Positions 1-5,624 of a DNA stretch of 8,050 nt are shown one piece after another. Source of the stretch: Ignavibacteriota bacterium (lineage in GTDB: Bacteria > Bacteroidota > Ignavibacteria > Tepidaquicellales > Tepidaquicellaceae); the NCBI GenBank assembly GCA_003135995.1, contig PNBM01000043.1, forward strand, positions 5,417 through 13,466, in the 5' to 3' direction. The position numbers were made by a program, and so were the translations under genes. A model generated the notes under the pieces. It was not told the DNA's origin. It saw only the letters and a list, made by a program, of their open reading frames with translations, and made no database searches. Position 1 is the stretch's first letter; every line of letters starts with the position of its first letter.

Positions 1-315
1 CTAAAAGGTTATCAGTTTCTCAGGCAAAGACCAATCGGAAAATATATTGCGGATTTCTTTTGCAAAGATTTAAAATTAATTATTGAACTCGATGGTTTAA
101 CTCATGAAGAAAAAGAAATTGAAGATAAAACAAGACAAAAAAATCTTGAAAATTCGGGATATACAGTTTTAAGATATAAAGACTCTGAAGTTATGAAAGA
201 TATTGATTGTATACAAACTCAACTCGAAAAATGGATAGAAAAATATGAGAATTTACATCCGGAAATTCTGAAATTTAAACAAAAAAAATCATCCCCCCTT
301 AATCCCCCCTTCTAA
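1..315 (+). CDS. DUF559 (Vsr-like) endonuclease-domain protein, 5'-truncated by window edge
   Basis: Frame 1 is open from the first base, so the N-terminus lies outside the window. The visible 104 residues match the core of the DUF559 family, small proteins with the Vsr/restriction-endonuclease-like fold. Seen directly: FLRQRPIGKYIADFFC (6-21), the strand KLIIELDG (25-32) with candidate metal-binding Asp18, Glu29 and Asp31, His35 in LTHEE, an acidic/basic helix with D42 and R45, and GYTVLRYKDSEV (53-64). A DNA-cleaving role is inferred from the fold; no substrate is known. The last residues, SSPLNPPF, are encoded by a palindromic repeat and are not family sequence. Removing one A from the A8 run at 281-288 would continue the protein in another frame through the whole repeat to a stop at 413-415, ending DDSNQLFSFPNKDWSELI. 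The annotated end is therefore probably a frameshifted one. Family assignment is secure; activity is not. Confidence 0.85.
   Translation, partial: LKGYQFLRQRPIGKYIADFFCKDLKLIIELDGLTHEEKEIEDKTRQKNLENSGYTVLRYKDSEVMKDIDCIQTQLEKWIEKYENLHPEILKFKQKKSSPLNPPF
281..288 (+). other. A8 homopolymer at the apparent frameshift in the DUF559 gene
   Basis: Eight consecutive A's lie just before the repeat. With eight A's the gene stops at 313-315. With seven, the reading frame passes through the repeat as NHPPLIPPSKGG and onward to the stop at 413-415, with no stop in between. Runs of this kind are prone to replication or transcriptional slippage and to sequencing error, and the sequence alone cannot tell these apart. 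Confidence 0.6.
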
Positions 316-365
316 GGGGGGATTTCTCAACGTTCCCCCGTTCGAAGGGGGGCAGGGGGATGATT
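287..365. repeat. GC-rich palindromic repeat, copy 1 (REP-like, compound)
   Basis: This is a C-run/G-run element in an otherwise AT-rich region. The outer arms aatcatccccc (287-297) and gggggatgatt (355-365) are perfect 11-bp inverted repeats. An inner hairpin pairs aatcccccctt (301-311) with aaggggggatt (314-324) across two bases. A second module carries the palindrome ttcgaa (341-346) between C and G runs. Bases 288-322 recur identically at 552-586. It overlaps the 3' end of the DUF559 gene. Short C-run/G-run repeats of this style are common in Bacteroidota and cyanobacterial genomes; membership of a named family is not established here. Confidence 0.85.
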
Positions 366-551
366 CTAACCAACTATTTTCATTTCCAAATAAAGATTGG
401 TCTGAATTAATTTGAAATATTTTTCTAATGCTGTATCATATAATCAAATTAATTAAATCTATCTTTTCCAATTTTATTTACTTATTAGTTTCTAAAATGG
501 TCTTACTCATTAATTCGAATCAAATAAATTTTAATCATTATCCCAATTTCC

Positions 552-614
552 ATCATCCCCCCTTAATCCCCCCTTCTAAGGGGGGAAGAGAGCAGTTCAC
601 ATCTTCGAAGGGGG
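552..614. repeat. GC-rich palindromic repeat, copy 2 (partly decayed)
   Basis: Bases 552-586 are identical to 288-322 (35 bp). The second-module core ttcgaaggggg recurs at 604-614, against 341-351 in copy 1. The two modules are thus in the same order and nearly the same spacing (offsets 264 and 263). The C-run half of the second hairpin and the outer closing arm are missing, so this copy is degenerate. It lies in direct orientation to copy 1. Confidence 0.8.
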
Positions 615-715
615 AAATATTATTCGGAACTAACAGCACGTTAATTATCAATTGTATATTATTGGCTTTAACGTTATTTTTCATTTAAACAATGTCAGGA
701 TATTTTTTTTACCCT

Positions 716-741
716 CGTTCCCAAAGTCCTCTTTGGGAACG
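716..741. repeat. Perfect 11-bp inverted repeat (cgttcccaaag hairpin)
   Basis: cgttcccaaag (716-726) pairs perfectly with ctttgggaacg (731-741) around the loop tcct. A few outer bases (714, 743-745) can extend it with a bulge. No T-run follows on either strand, so it does not look like a terminator. Its form resembles short GTTCCCAAA...TTTGGGAAC intergenic repeats that I recall from many bacterial genomes, so it is probably another dispersed palindromic repeat. Confidence 0.65.
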
Positions 742-833
742 CGAGAGAAACATTAAATTTAAATTATGTACAGAAAATCATTACTAATTATTCTACATCA
801 ATTTCATTTATTCGGAATCAATAGAATTAGAAA

Positions 834-2198
834 ATGAAACCTAATAAATATTTTAAAAAGGTTTTGTATGTTCTTTCCGCATTGTGCCTGCTCGGATTTT
901 TTTCATCGTCCGGTTTCCGTGATAAAACCACAACCGGCGGCTGGTATCAGCAATTTTTCCCGTATTTAAACGGAAGTACAATTGCAAGTTTAACATTTCT
1001 GGATAGCTTGACTGGCTATGCAACAACAAACCCGGGCACGAGTATATATTGCTATATATTAAAAACAACTAATGGCGGCGATAATTGGATTATAAATTAT
1101 ACTTATAATTCCGGTACGAATATTTATTTTACAAAAATACAATTTGCTAATTCTAATGTAGGATTTGCATCTACCAATTATTATGATTTTTTTAAAACGA
1201 CGAATGCAGGTTTAAATTGGATAGATATACCTAATGTTCCAGTGGGTGCCCAAGATATGGCAGTAATTAATGCCGATACTATTCTTTGCGTAGCTTCGAC
1301 ACCTATATGGGGTGGTATATTTCGTTCAATAAACGGTGGACAAAGCTGGCAACTAATTTGGGCAGAAGGTGGCACTAATTCAAACGCATATAATATTTAT
1401 ATGTTTAATAAGAATATTGGTTTTGATTTAGGAGCTGAAGGTATGAAAAAAACCACAAATGGTGGTGTGAATTGGTTCGCGATTCCAAATGAAACATATA
1501 CAAGTATAAATTTTATTGATAGCTTAACAGGTTGGAAATGTTTTGATAGTATTAAAAAAACAACAAATGGTGGAATAAATTGGTTTGCACAAAGAACTCC
1601 GAATATTAGTCATAGCTTTTGGAATTCTTCACGATTTTCGTTATTAAATAAAGATACAATATGGATGGTCGGTGCTTTAACAAATTTTACTAATCCAATT
1701 AATCCAGTTTATAAAACAACAAATGGTGGTCTAAACTGGGGTTATCAAAATGCTTGCCCTTCTTATTTGTATGGTGTTTTTAGCTATATTTCATTTGTAA
1801 ATGAGAGAGTTGGTTGGGCTTTTGCAATGTATGATTCAACTTTAATTCACACTACTACCGGCGGAAACGACACAACATTTTACACTGGTATAAAATTAGT
1901 TGAAGAATATATTCCGACGGGATATTTATTGAGACAGAATTATCCGAATCCGTTTAATCCACAAACGAATATACCTTTTGAACTTAGTGAATCCGGATAT
2001 GTGACATTAAAAGTTTATGATATAACAGGCAGAGAAGTGAAAGAACTTATAAACGGCAATTGGGGAAAAGCAAGCTATGTTGCGGAATTCAATGCGGAAA
2101 ACCTCGCAAGCGGGATTTATTTTTATAGATTAAAATTTGTAAGCGATGCGACGAAGAAAGAGTTTATTGATACGAAGAAAATGATGCTTCTCAAATAA
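834..2198 (+). CDS. Secreted T9SS cargo protein with Ycf48/BNR-type repeats
   Basis: This 454-residue protein is predicted to be exported by Sec and then secreted or anchored at the surface by the type IX system. Residues 1-28 look like a signal peptide: Lys-rich start, then LYVLSALCLLGFF. The body carries repeats of the form KTTNGGxNW at 77-85, 121-129, 164-172 (RSINGGQSW), 206-214, 242-250 and 294-302, with a degenerate seventh copy at 339-346 (HTTTGGND). Several are preceded by F-x-(D/N)-S-x-x-G strands such as FLDSLTGYA. This is the signature of Ycf48-like/BNR propeller proteins. A C-terminal T9SS type A sorting domain spans about 365-454: LRQNYPNPFNPQT, VYDITGREVKEL, LASGIYFYRL and a basic KKMMLLK end. 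The binding partner or substrate is unknown. No strong ribosome-binding site is visible; the ATG was chosen because the signal peptide follows it directly. Confidence 0.9.
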   Translation: MKPNKYFKKVLYVLSALCLLGFFSSSGFRDKTTTGGWYQQFFPYLNGSTIASLTFLDSLTGYATTNPGTSIYCYILKTTNGGDNWIINYTYNSGTNIYFTKIQFANSNVGFASTNYYDFFKTTNAGLNWIDIPNVPVGAQDMAVINADTILCVASTPIWGGIFRSINGGQSWQLIWAEGGTNSNAYNIYMFNKNIGFDLGAEGMKKTTNGGVNWFAIPNETYTSINFIDSLTGWKCFDSIKKTTNGGINWFAQRTPNISHSFWNSSRFSLLNKDTIWMVGALTNFTNPINPVYKTTNGGLNWGYQNACPSYLYGVFSYISFVNERVGWAFAMYDSTLIHTTTGGNDTTFYTGIKLVEEYIPTGYLLRQNYPNPFNPQTNIPFELSESGYVTLKVYDITGREVKELINGNWGKASYVAEFNAENLASGIYFYRLKFVSDATKKEFIDTKKMMLLK

Positions 2199-2213
2199 GA
2201 ACAAAGAGCTTAT

Positions 2214-2240
2214 ACCACGGAGGCACAGAGAAGAGCGGAG
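2214..2240. repeat. Fragment of a common accacgga-ggcacagag intergenic repeat
   Basis: The stretch accacggaggcacagag and the following agagcggag resemble a short repeat (accacagaggcacagag type) that I recall from the intergenic space of many bacterial genomes. Only this one copy is in the window, so the assignment rests on recall. It lies just after the T9SS gene stop. Confidence 0.45.
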
Positions 2241-2308
2241 AAAATGCTGAATTTTGAATTTTGTATAAATATTCTGACTGTTCTTAATCCCATATCAACA
2301 ATTATTTT

Positions 2309-2335
2309 CTAATCCATCAGGATTAGTTCTTTTTT
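2309..2335 (+). terminator. Rho-independent-type terminator after the T9SS cargo gene
   Basis: ctaatcc (2309-2315) and ggattag (2320-2326) form a perfect 7-bp stem with the tetraloop atca, followed at once by ttctttttt (2327-2335). The stem is AT-rich and short, so strength is uncertain, but the geometry is classical. Its position suggests that the desaturase downstream is a separate transcription unit. Confidence 0.6.
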
Positions 2336-2350
2336 CATCCATTGGTACGA

Positions 2351-2379
2351 TTGACTATTCTTAAGCCCCTTCTTATTTT
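2351..2379 (+). promoter_or_regulatory. Candidate sigma70-like promoter for the desaturase
   Basis: ttgact (2351-2356, five of six to TTGACA) and tatttt (2374-2379, four of six to TATAAT) are separated by 17 bases. They lie just after the terminator hairpin and about 22 bases upstream of the chosen ATG. The position is apt, but such matches are frequent in AT-rich DNA, and this lineage may use other promoter sequences. Confidence 0.35.
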
Positions 2380-2401
2380 TACCGAATATTTAAAATGGAA
2401 T

Positions 2402-3157
2402 ATGGAAATAATAATAATTTTCTTTATAGCGCACTGGTATCTCTCGCTGTTTTCGCAATCATTTTTACAGCACAGATACGCTTCACACCGCACTTTTACT
2501 ATGAATAAATTCTGGGAACGCTTTTTTTATATTTTTGCATATATCACGCAAGGTTCGTCTTATTTAAGCTCAAGGGCGTATGGAATTCTACATAGAATGC
2601 ATCACGCTTATGCTGACACGGATAAAGACCCGCATTCACCTAAACATTTTAAAAATGTTTTTTCAATGATGTGGCACACAAAGTTGGTTTACGCGGATAT
2701 TTATGATAACCGGGTTCAGTCTGAAGAAAGGTTTACAAAAAATCTTCCCGACTGGCCCTCGATGGATAAATGGGGACAGTCAATACCTGACCGTGTAATG
2801 TTTGCTTGCTTATATACAGGCGTTTATGTTCTTTTTGCACCTTATTGGTGGTTATATGCTTTAATTCCGATTCATATTTTTATGGGTCCGGTTCATGGTG
2901 CTATAATAAACTATTATGCACATAAATACGGACATATTAGTTTTAAAGTGAATAATACTTCGAGAAATTTTATGCCTGTTGATATATTAATGCTGGGAGA
3001 AAACTATCATAACAATCATCACAAGTATCCTTCGAGTGCTGATTTCGGAATAAAATGGTATGAAGTGGACCCTATATATTGCGTAATGCGTGTATTCGAT
3101 TTCCTTGGAATGATAAAAATTCGTAACAAGGGAAAACGTGTGGTCAGTGAATTTTAA
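2402..3157 (+). CDS. Membrane fatty-acid desaturase (acyl-CoA desaturase type)
   Basis: The product is a 251-residue integral membrane di-iron desaturase, expected to insert a cis double bond into a fatty acyl chain bound to CoA or lipid, tuning membrane fluidity. All three histidine boxes are present: HRYASH (24-29, HX4H), HRMHH (64-68, HX2HH) and HNNHH (203-207, HX2HH). An additional conserved-type His165 sits in GPVHGAIINYYAH. Hydrophobic segments lie at about 2-20, 40-55, 132-150 and 150-170. An upstream in-frame TTG at 2342 would add 20 residues, but it starts only six bases after the T-tract of a likely terminator and precedes the best promoter candidate, so the ATG at 2402 is preferred. 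No clear Shine-Dalgarno is present. At 251 residues it is shorter than many family members, though all catalytic motifs are intact. Double-bond position and electron donor cannot be read from the sequence. Confidence 0.9.
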   Translation: MEIIIIFFIAHWYLSLFSQSFLQHRYASHRTFTMNKFWERFFYIFAYITQGSSYLSSRAYGILHRMHHAYADTDKDPHSPKHFKNVFSMMWHTKLVYADIYDNRVQSEERFTKNLPDWPSMDKWGQSIPDRVMFACLYTGVYVLFAPYWWLYALIPIHIFMGPVHGAIINYYAHKYGHISFKVNNTSRNFMPVDILMLGENYHNNHHKYPSSADFGIKWYEVDPIYCVMRVFDFLGMIKIRNKGKRVVSEF

Positions 3158-3641
3158 ATCGCTTTGTTTACTTTGATAATTCAGAAGTATAATCGCTTAT
3201 TATTAAATGTATCCTCCGATTTGTTAATTCTTAATATTTAGCCGGTGATTATTCGGATAACTTTTTTGTTGTATATATTGGATGAGTATATCCGTATAAA
3301 TTTATTTTCAGATAATTATAAAACTTTAGACTGACGCCTGAATATTTTTTTGATTCTATATTAATTTCGACAGATAAATATTTCGTTTAAGTACATGATG
3401 CGAAGAAATATAATCTTTAACGGGAAATAATTTTATATTATTTTATCTCATATCTTAAAAGAACAGATTATTAGTTCCTATTTGAACACAAATTAAACAT
3501 CTGATAATTCGATTGACTGTAATAAATTTAATTATGAGCTTCAGAACATTGAAATTAATATAATATAAATTAATAATTATATTGAAGTATATATAAAAGA
3601 AATTTTTGTTATCTAAATAGTAAGCACTTGATGTTAAAACA
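3158..3641. other. 484-bp AT-rich intergenic region, no gene seen
   Basis: This gap between the desaturase and the efflux operon is very AT-rich. I find no coding frame with recognisable content, no tRNA-like cloverleaf and no strong hairpin. A reverse-strand frame at about 3455-3727 has low-complexity composition, runs into the adaptor gene and is not believable. The region probably holds the promoter of the downstream operon. Confidence 0.55.
3549..3577 (+). promoter_or_regulatory. Candidate sigma70-like promoter of the macAB-brkB operon
   Basis: ttgaaa (3549-3554) and aataat (3572-3577) each match the sigma70 consensus at five of six bases with 17-base spacing. This would give a leader of roughly 55-60 bases before the adaptor ATG. 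The surroundings are almost pure A/T, so chance matches are expected and confidence is low. Confidence 0.28.
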
Positions 3642-4835
3642 ATGAAAAAACGCAGAATCATAATAGTAATTTCAATTTTTGTAATCCTGGCAATTGCTGT
3701 TACAACATATATAATCTGGAAAAACAAAAAAGAGACAAAAGTTGAATGGATTACAGTTCAGCCTGAAGTTGGTGATATTCAAAATTTAGTAACTGCCACA
3801 GGTACTGTGAATGCAGTAAAAACAGTGCTTGTTGGTACACAGGTATCGGGAGTAATATCAAAAATCTTTGTTGATTATAATGATAATGTAAAAGCCGGGC
3901 AGGTAATAGCATTGCTTGATACACGGAGTTTGCAAGTTTCTTTAGATGAAGCTAAACAAAATTTATCAAAAGCCCAGACGCAGTTAGAACAGATTAAAGG
4001 TGATTATGAAAGAAACAAAATTTTATTTGAGAGGCAAATGATTACTGCGAGTGATTTTGATATACAAACAAGCACTTATAAAGTAGCGCAAAATACAGTT
4101 CAAACCGCCGAAGGCGAATTATCAAAAGCTGAAATCAATTTAAAATTTGCCACTATAGTGGCTCCTATAAGCGGTGTTATTATTTCAAGAAATGTTGACG
4201 TCGGGCAAACAGTAGCAGCGAGCTTCTCTACTCCTACACTGTTTACTATAGCAAATGATTTGAAAAAAATGCAGTTACAGGCAAATGTTGATGAGGCAGA
4301 TATCGGACAGGTGGAAATTGGTCAACCGGTTTTTTTCAATGTTGATGCATATCCGGACGAAACTTTTACAGGTGTTGTTCAGCAGCTCCGTTTGCAGCCA
4401 ATTACATTAAACAATGTAGTGAGCTATGCCGTTATGATTGACGCTCCAAATGATGATTTGAAGCTTTTACCCGGAATGAATGCCAATATTTCTATTGTTG
4501 TAATGGAAAGTAAAGGGGTTATAAAATTCCCTGTTTCAGCTTTAAGCTTTTTTCCCGCGCAGCCATTCCCGAAAGGATTAGACAGTACGCTTTTGAAAAG
4601 GCAAAGAGACAGCTTAACAAACATCGGCTCATCTTTAGTTTTTATTGTAAACAATGGTGTTCTTTCAACTGTTCAAATTCAAACCGGTTTATCAGACGGC
4701 ATTAAGATTGAATTAAAAAGCGGTGATTTAAACATTAAATCACAATTAGTTGTTGGAGTCAAACAAAACGGCGTGGTCGTTCCTCAAACGAAAGGATTGA
4801 TTCAAACACCTCAAAGAGGACCAAGACGTCAATAA
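3642..4835 (+). CDS. macA: MacA-like periplasmic adaptor (membrane fusion protein) of an ABC efflux pump
   Basis: The 397-residue adaptor should link an inner-membrane ABC transporter to an outer-membrane channel. Residues 5-26 form one N-terminal membrane anchor after MKKRR, with the rest periplasmic. Domains in order: first lipoyl half 58-92 (VGTQVSGVISKIFVDYNDNV), alpha-helical hairpin about 95-168, rich in Ala/Gln/Glu/Lys, second lipoyl half 170-205 (VAPISGVIISRNVDVGQTV), beta-barrel about 208-290 (DEADIGQVEIGQPV, LLPGMNANISIVV) and a membrane-proximal domain to about 380. A polar insertion at 303-331 (LDSTLLKRQRDSL) lies within the last part. Length is close to the roughly 370 residues usual for MacA. 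The ATPase gene starts 7 bases after its stop, supporting the MacAB assignment. No lipobox is present and the ribosome-binding site is weak. Export substrate (macrolide, peptide, lipid or other) is unknown; the symbol is by family. Confidence 0.88.
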   Translation: MKKRRIIIVISIFVILAIAVTTYIIWKNKKETKVEWITVQPEVGDIQNLVTATGTVNAVKTVLVGTQVSGVISKIFVDYNDNVKAGQVIALLDTRSLQVSLDEAKQNLSKAQTQLEQIKGDYERNKILFERQMITASDFDIQTSTYKVAQNTVQTAEGELSKAEINLKFATIVAPISGVIISRNVDVGQTVAASFSTPTLFTIANDLKKMQLQANVDEADIGQVEIGQPVFFNVDAYPDETFTGVVQQLRLQPITLNNVVSYAVMIDAPNDDLKLLPGMNANISIVVMESKGVIKFPVSALSFFPAQPFPKGLDSTLLKRQRDSLTNIGSSLVFIVNNGVLSTVQIQTGLSDGIKIELKSGDLNIKSQLVVGVKQNGVVVPQTKGLIQTPQRGPRRQ

Positions 4836-4842
4836 AATAATT

Positions 4843-5589
4843 ATGGAAGCGGTAATTTCAGTAAAGAATTTATTTAAGATTTATAAGATGGGGAGTCAGA
4901 CTCTTGCCGCCTTGAATGATGTATCGATGGATGTTTTTCCGGGAGAATATATTGCTATTATGGGTTCGAGCGGTTCGGGAAAATCTACATTTATGAATAT
5001 ACTGGGTTGTCTGGATGTTCCGACTCGAGGTGAATATCTATTCAACGGAGAATCCGTTATAAGTAAATCCAAAATTCAACTTGCACACTTGAGAAGGGAT
5101 AATATTGGTTTCGTTTTTCAGTCATTCAATCTCTTATCACGAACTACTGCATACGACAATGTTGAACTCCCACTTTTATATTGTAACATACCTGCTTCAG
5201 ACAGGAAAATTAAAGTTGAAAAAGCTTTAATAAGTGTAGGATTAAAAGACAGAATGAATAATACACCAAGCATGCTTTCAGGCGGTCAACAGCAAAGAGT
5301 GGCAATAGCCAGAGCCATAGTGAATAATCCTAAAATGATTCTTGCAGATGAACCTACGGGCAACCTCGATACACGAACAAGTATGGAAATTATACAGATA
5401 TTCCAACTATTAAATGATGAAGGAATTACGGTAGTTATGGTAACACACGAGGATGATATTGCAAGAACTTCAAAACGGAAAGTAGTATTCAGAGACGGGA
5501 AAATGCATAAATCAGAAGATACAAATGATAGATTAATTGCAACTGAACAATTGAAATTATTACCAAAACTGGAGGAAGTAATAATATGA
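4843..5589 (+). CDS. MacB-type ABC transporter ATPase subunit (LolD/MacB family)
   Basis: This 248-residue cytoplasmic ATPase should power the adjacent FtsX-fold permease. Motifs seen: Walker A GSSGSGKST (41-49), Q-loop Gln93 in VFQSFNLL, signature LSGGQQQR (145-152), Walker B MILADEP (165-171), D-loop NLD (174-176) and switch His202 in VTHE. The pattern VFQSFNLLSRTTAYDNVELPL is typical of the MacB/LolD/FtsE subgroup. In E. coli MacB this domain is fused to the permease; here it is a separate gene, as in many other bacteria. It starts 7 bases after the adaptor stop with no evident Shine-Dalgarno. Its own 3' end (tggaggaag) forms a good ribosome-binding site for the next start, and its TGA overlaps an ATG as ATGA. 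Confidence 0.93.
   Translation: MEAVISVKNLFKIYKMGSQTLAALNDVSMDVFPGEYIAIMGSSGSGKSTFMNILGCLDVPTRGEYLFNGESVISKSKIQLAHLRRDNIGFVFQSFNLLSRTTAYDNVELPLLYCNIPASDRKIKVEKALISVGLKDRMNNTPSMLSGGQQQRVAIARAIVNNPKMILADEPTGNLDTRTSMEIIQIFQLLNDEGITVVMVTHEDDIARTSKRKVVFRDGKMHKSEDTNDRLIATEQLKLLPKLEEVII
5571..5575 (+). promoter_or_regulatory. Strong Shine-Dalgarno GGAGG inside the end of the ATPase gene
   Basis: ggagg lies 10 bases before the ATG at 5586, a slightly long but workable spacing, and 42 bases before the permease ATG at 5618. It is the clearest ribosome-binding site in the operon. By distance it serves the 12-codon frame at 5586 and not the permease start directly. Confidence 0.5.
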
Positions 5590-5624
5590 TTGCGGAATAT
5601 TTTAATACGAAAATATCATGTTAA
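5586..5624 (+). CDS. Possible 12-codon leader frame coupling ATPase and permease translation
   Basis: An ATG overlaps the ATPase stop as ATGA and opens a frame reading MIAEYFNTKISC, ending at TAA 5622-5624. That stop lies just past the permease ATG (5618-5620), so a ribosome finishing here could restart on the permease. The GGAGG at 5571-5575 favours initiation at 5586. It might instead be the old permease N-terminus cut off by a small frameshift, or chance. No function is claimed for the peptide. Confidence 0.3.
   Translation: MIAEYFNTKISC

Larger units (their letters stand above)
416..833. other. Gene-poor region with repeats, no convincing gene
   Basis: Between the restored stop of the nuclease frame and the T9SS protein I see AT-rich sequence, repeat copy 2 and one further hairpin. 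An 86-codon frame at 428-688 runs through the repeat and reads HHPPLIPPSKGG there. It has no recognisable domain and looks fortuitous. No clear promoter or ribosome-binding site stands out ahead of 834. Confidence 0.6.

Noticed and set aside
1..365. Nuclease region as part of a complete restriction-modification, CRISPR or other defence island
   Set aside because: No methyltransferase, helicase, toxin-antitoxin partner or CRISPR repeat is visible in the window; only the truncated DUF559 gene is present.
428..688. An 86-codon + strand reading frame
   Set aside because: It has no recognisable domain and a low-complexity AT-rich N-terminal part, and its middle (HHPPLIPPSKGG) is simply repeat copy 2 read in its stop-free frame. 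No ribosome-binding site is present.
716..741. Hairpin as a transcription terminator
   Set aside because: No T-run follows the stem on either strand; the T8 stretch lies upstream of it on the + strand, where it cannot serve.
885..900. Cys18 of the secreted protein as a lipoprotein site
   Set aside because: The preceding residues (SAL-C) lack the small residue at -1 that a lipobox needs, and the C-terminal T9SS domain explains export better.
1068..1740. Recurrent aaaacaacaaatggtgg-like DNA as a CRISPR or tandem DNA repeat
   Set aside because: The recurrence is the coding of the KTTNGG protein motif at irregular spacing within one open frame; there are no uniform spacers.
2342..2401. TTG at 2342 as the desaturase start
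   Set aside because: It begins six bases after a terminator T-tract and before the best promoter; the added residues show no family similarity that I recognise.
3455..3727. A 90-codon reverse-strand reading frame
   Set aside because: Its composition is Ile/Asn/Tyr/Phe-rich as expected from AT-rich intergenic DNA, and it overlaps the start of the well-supported adaptor gene.
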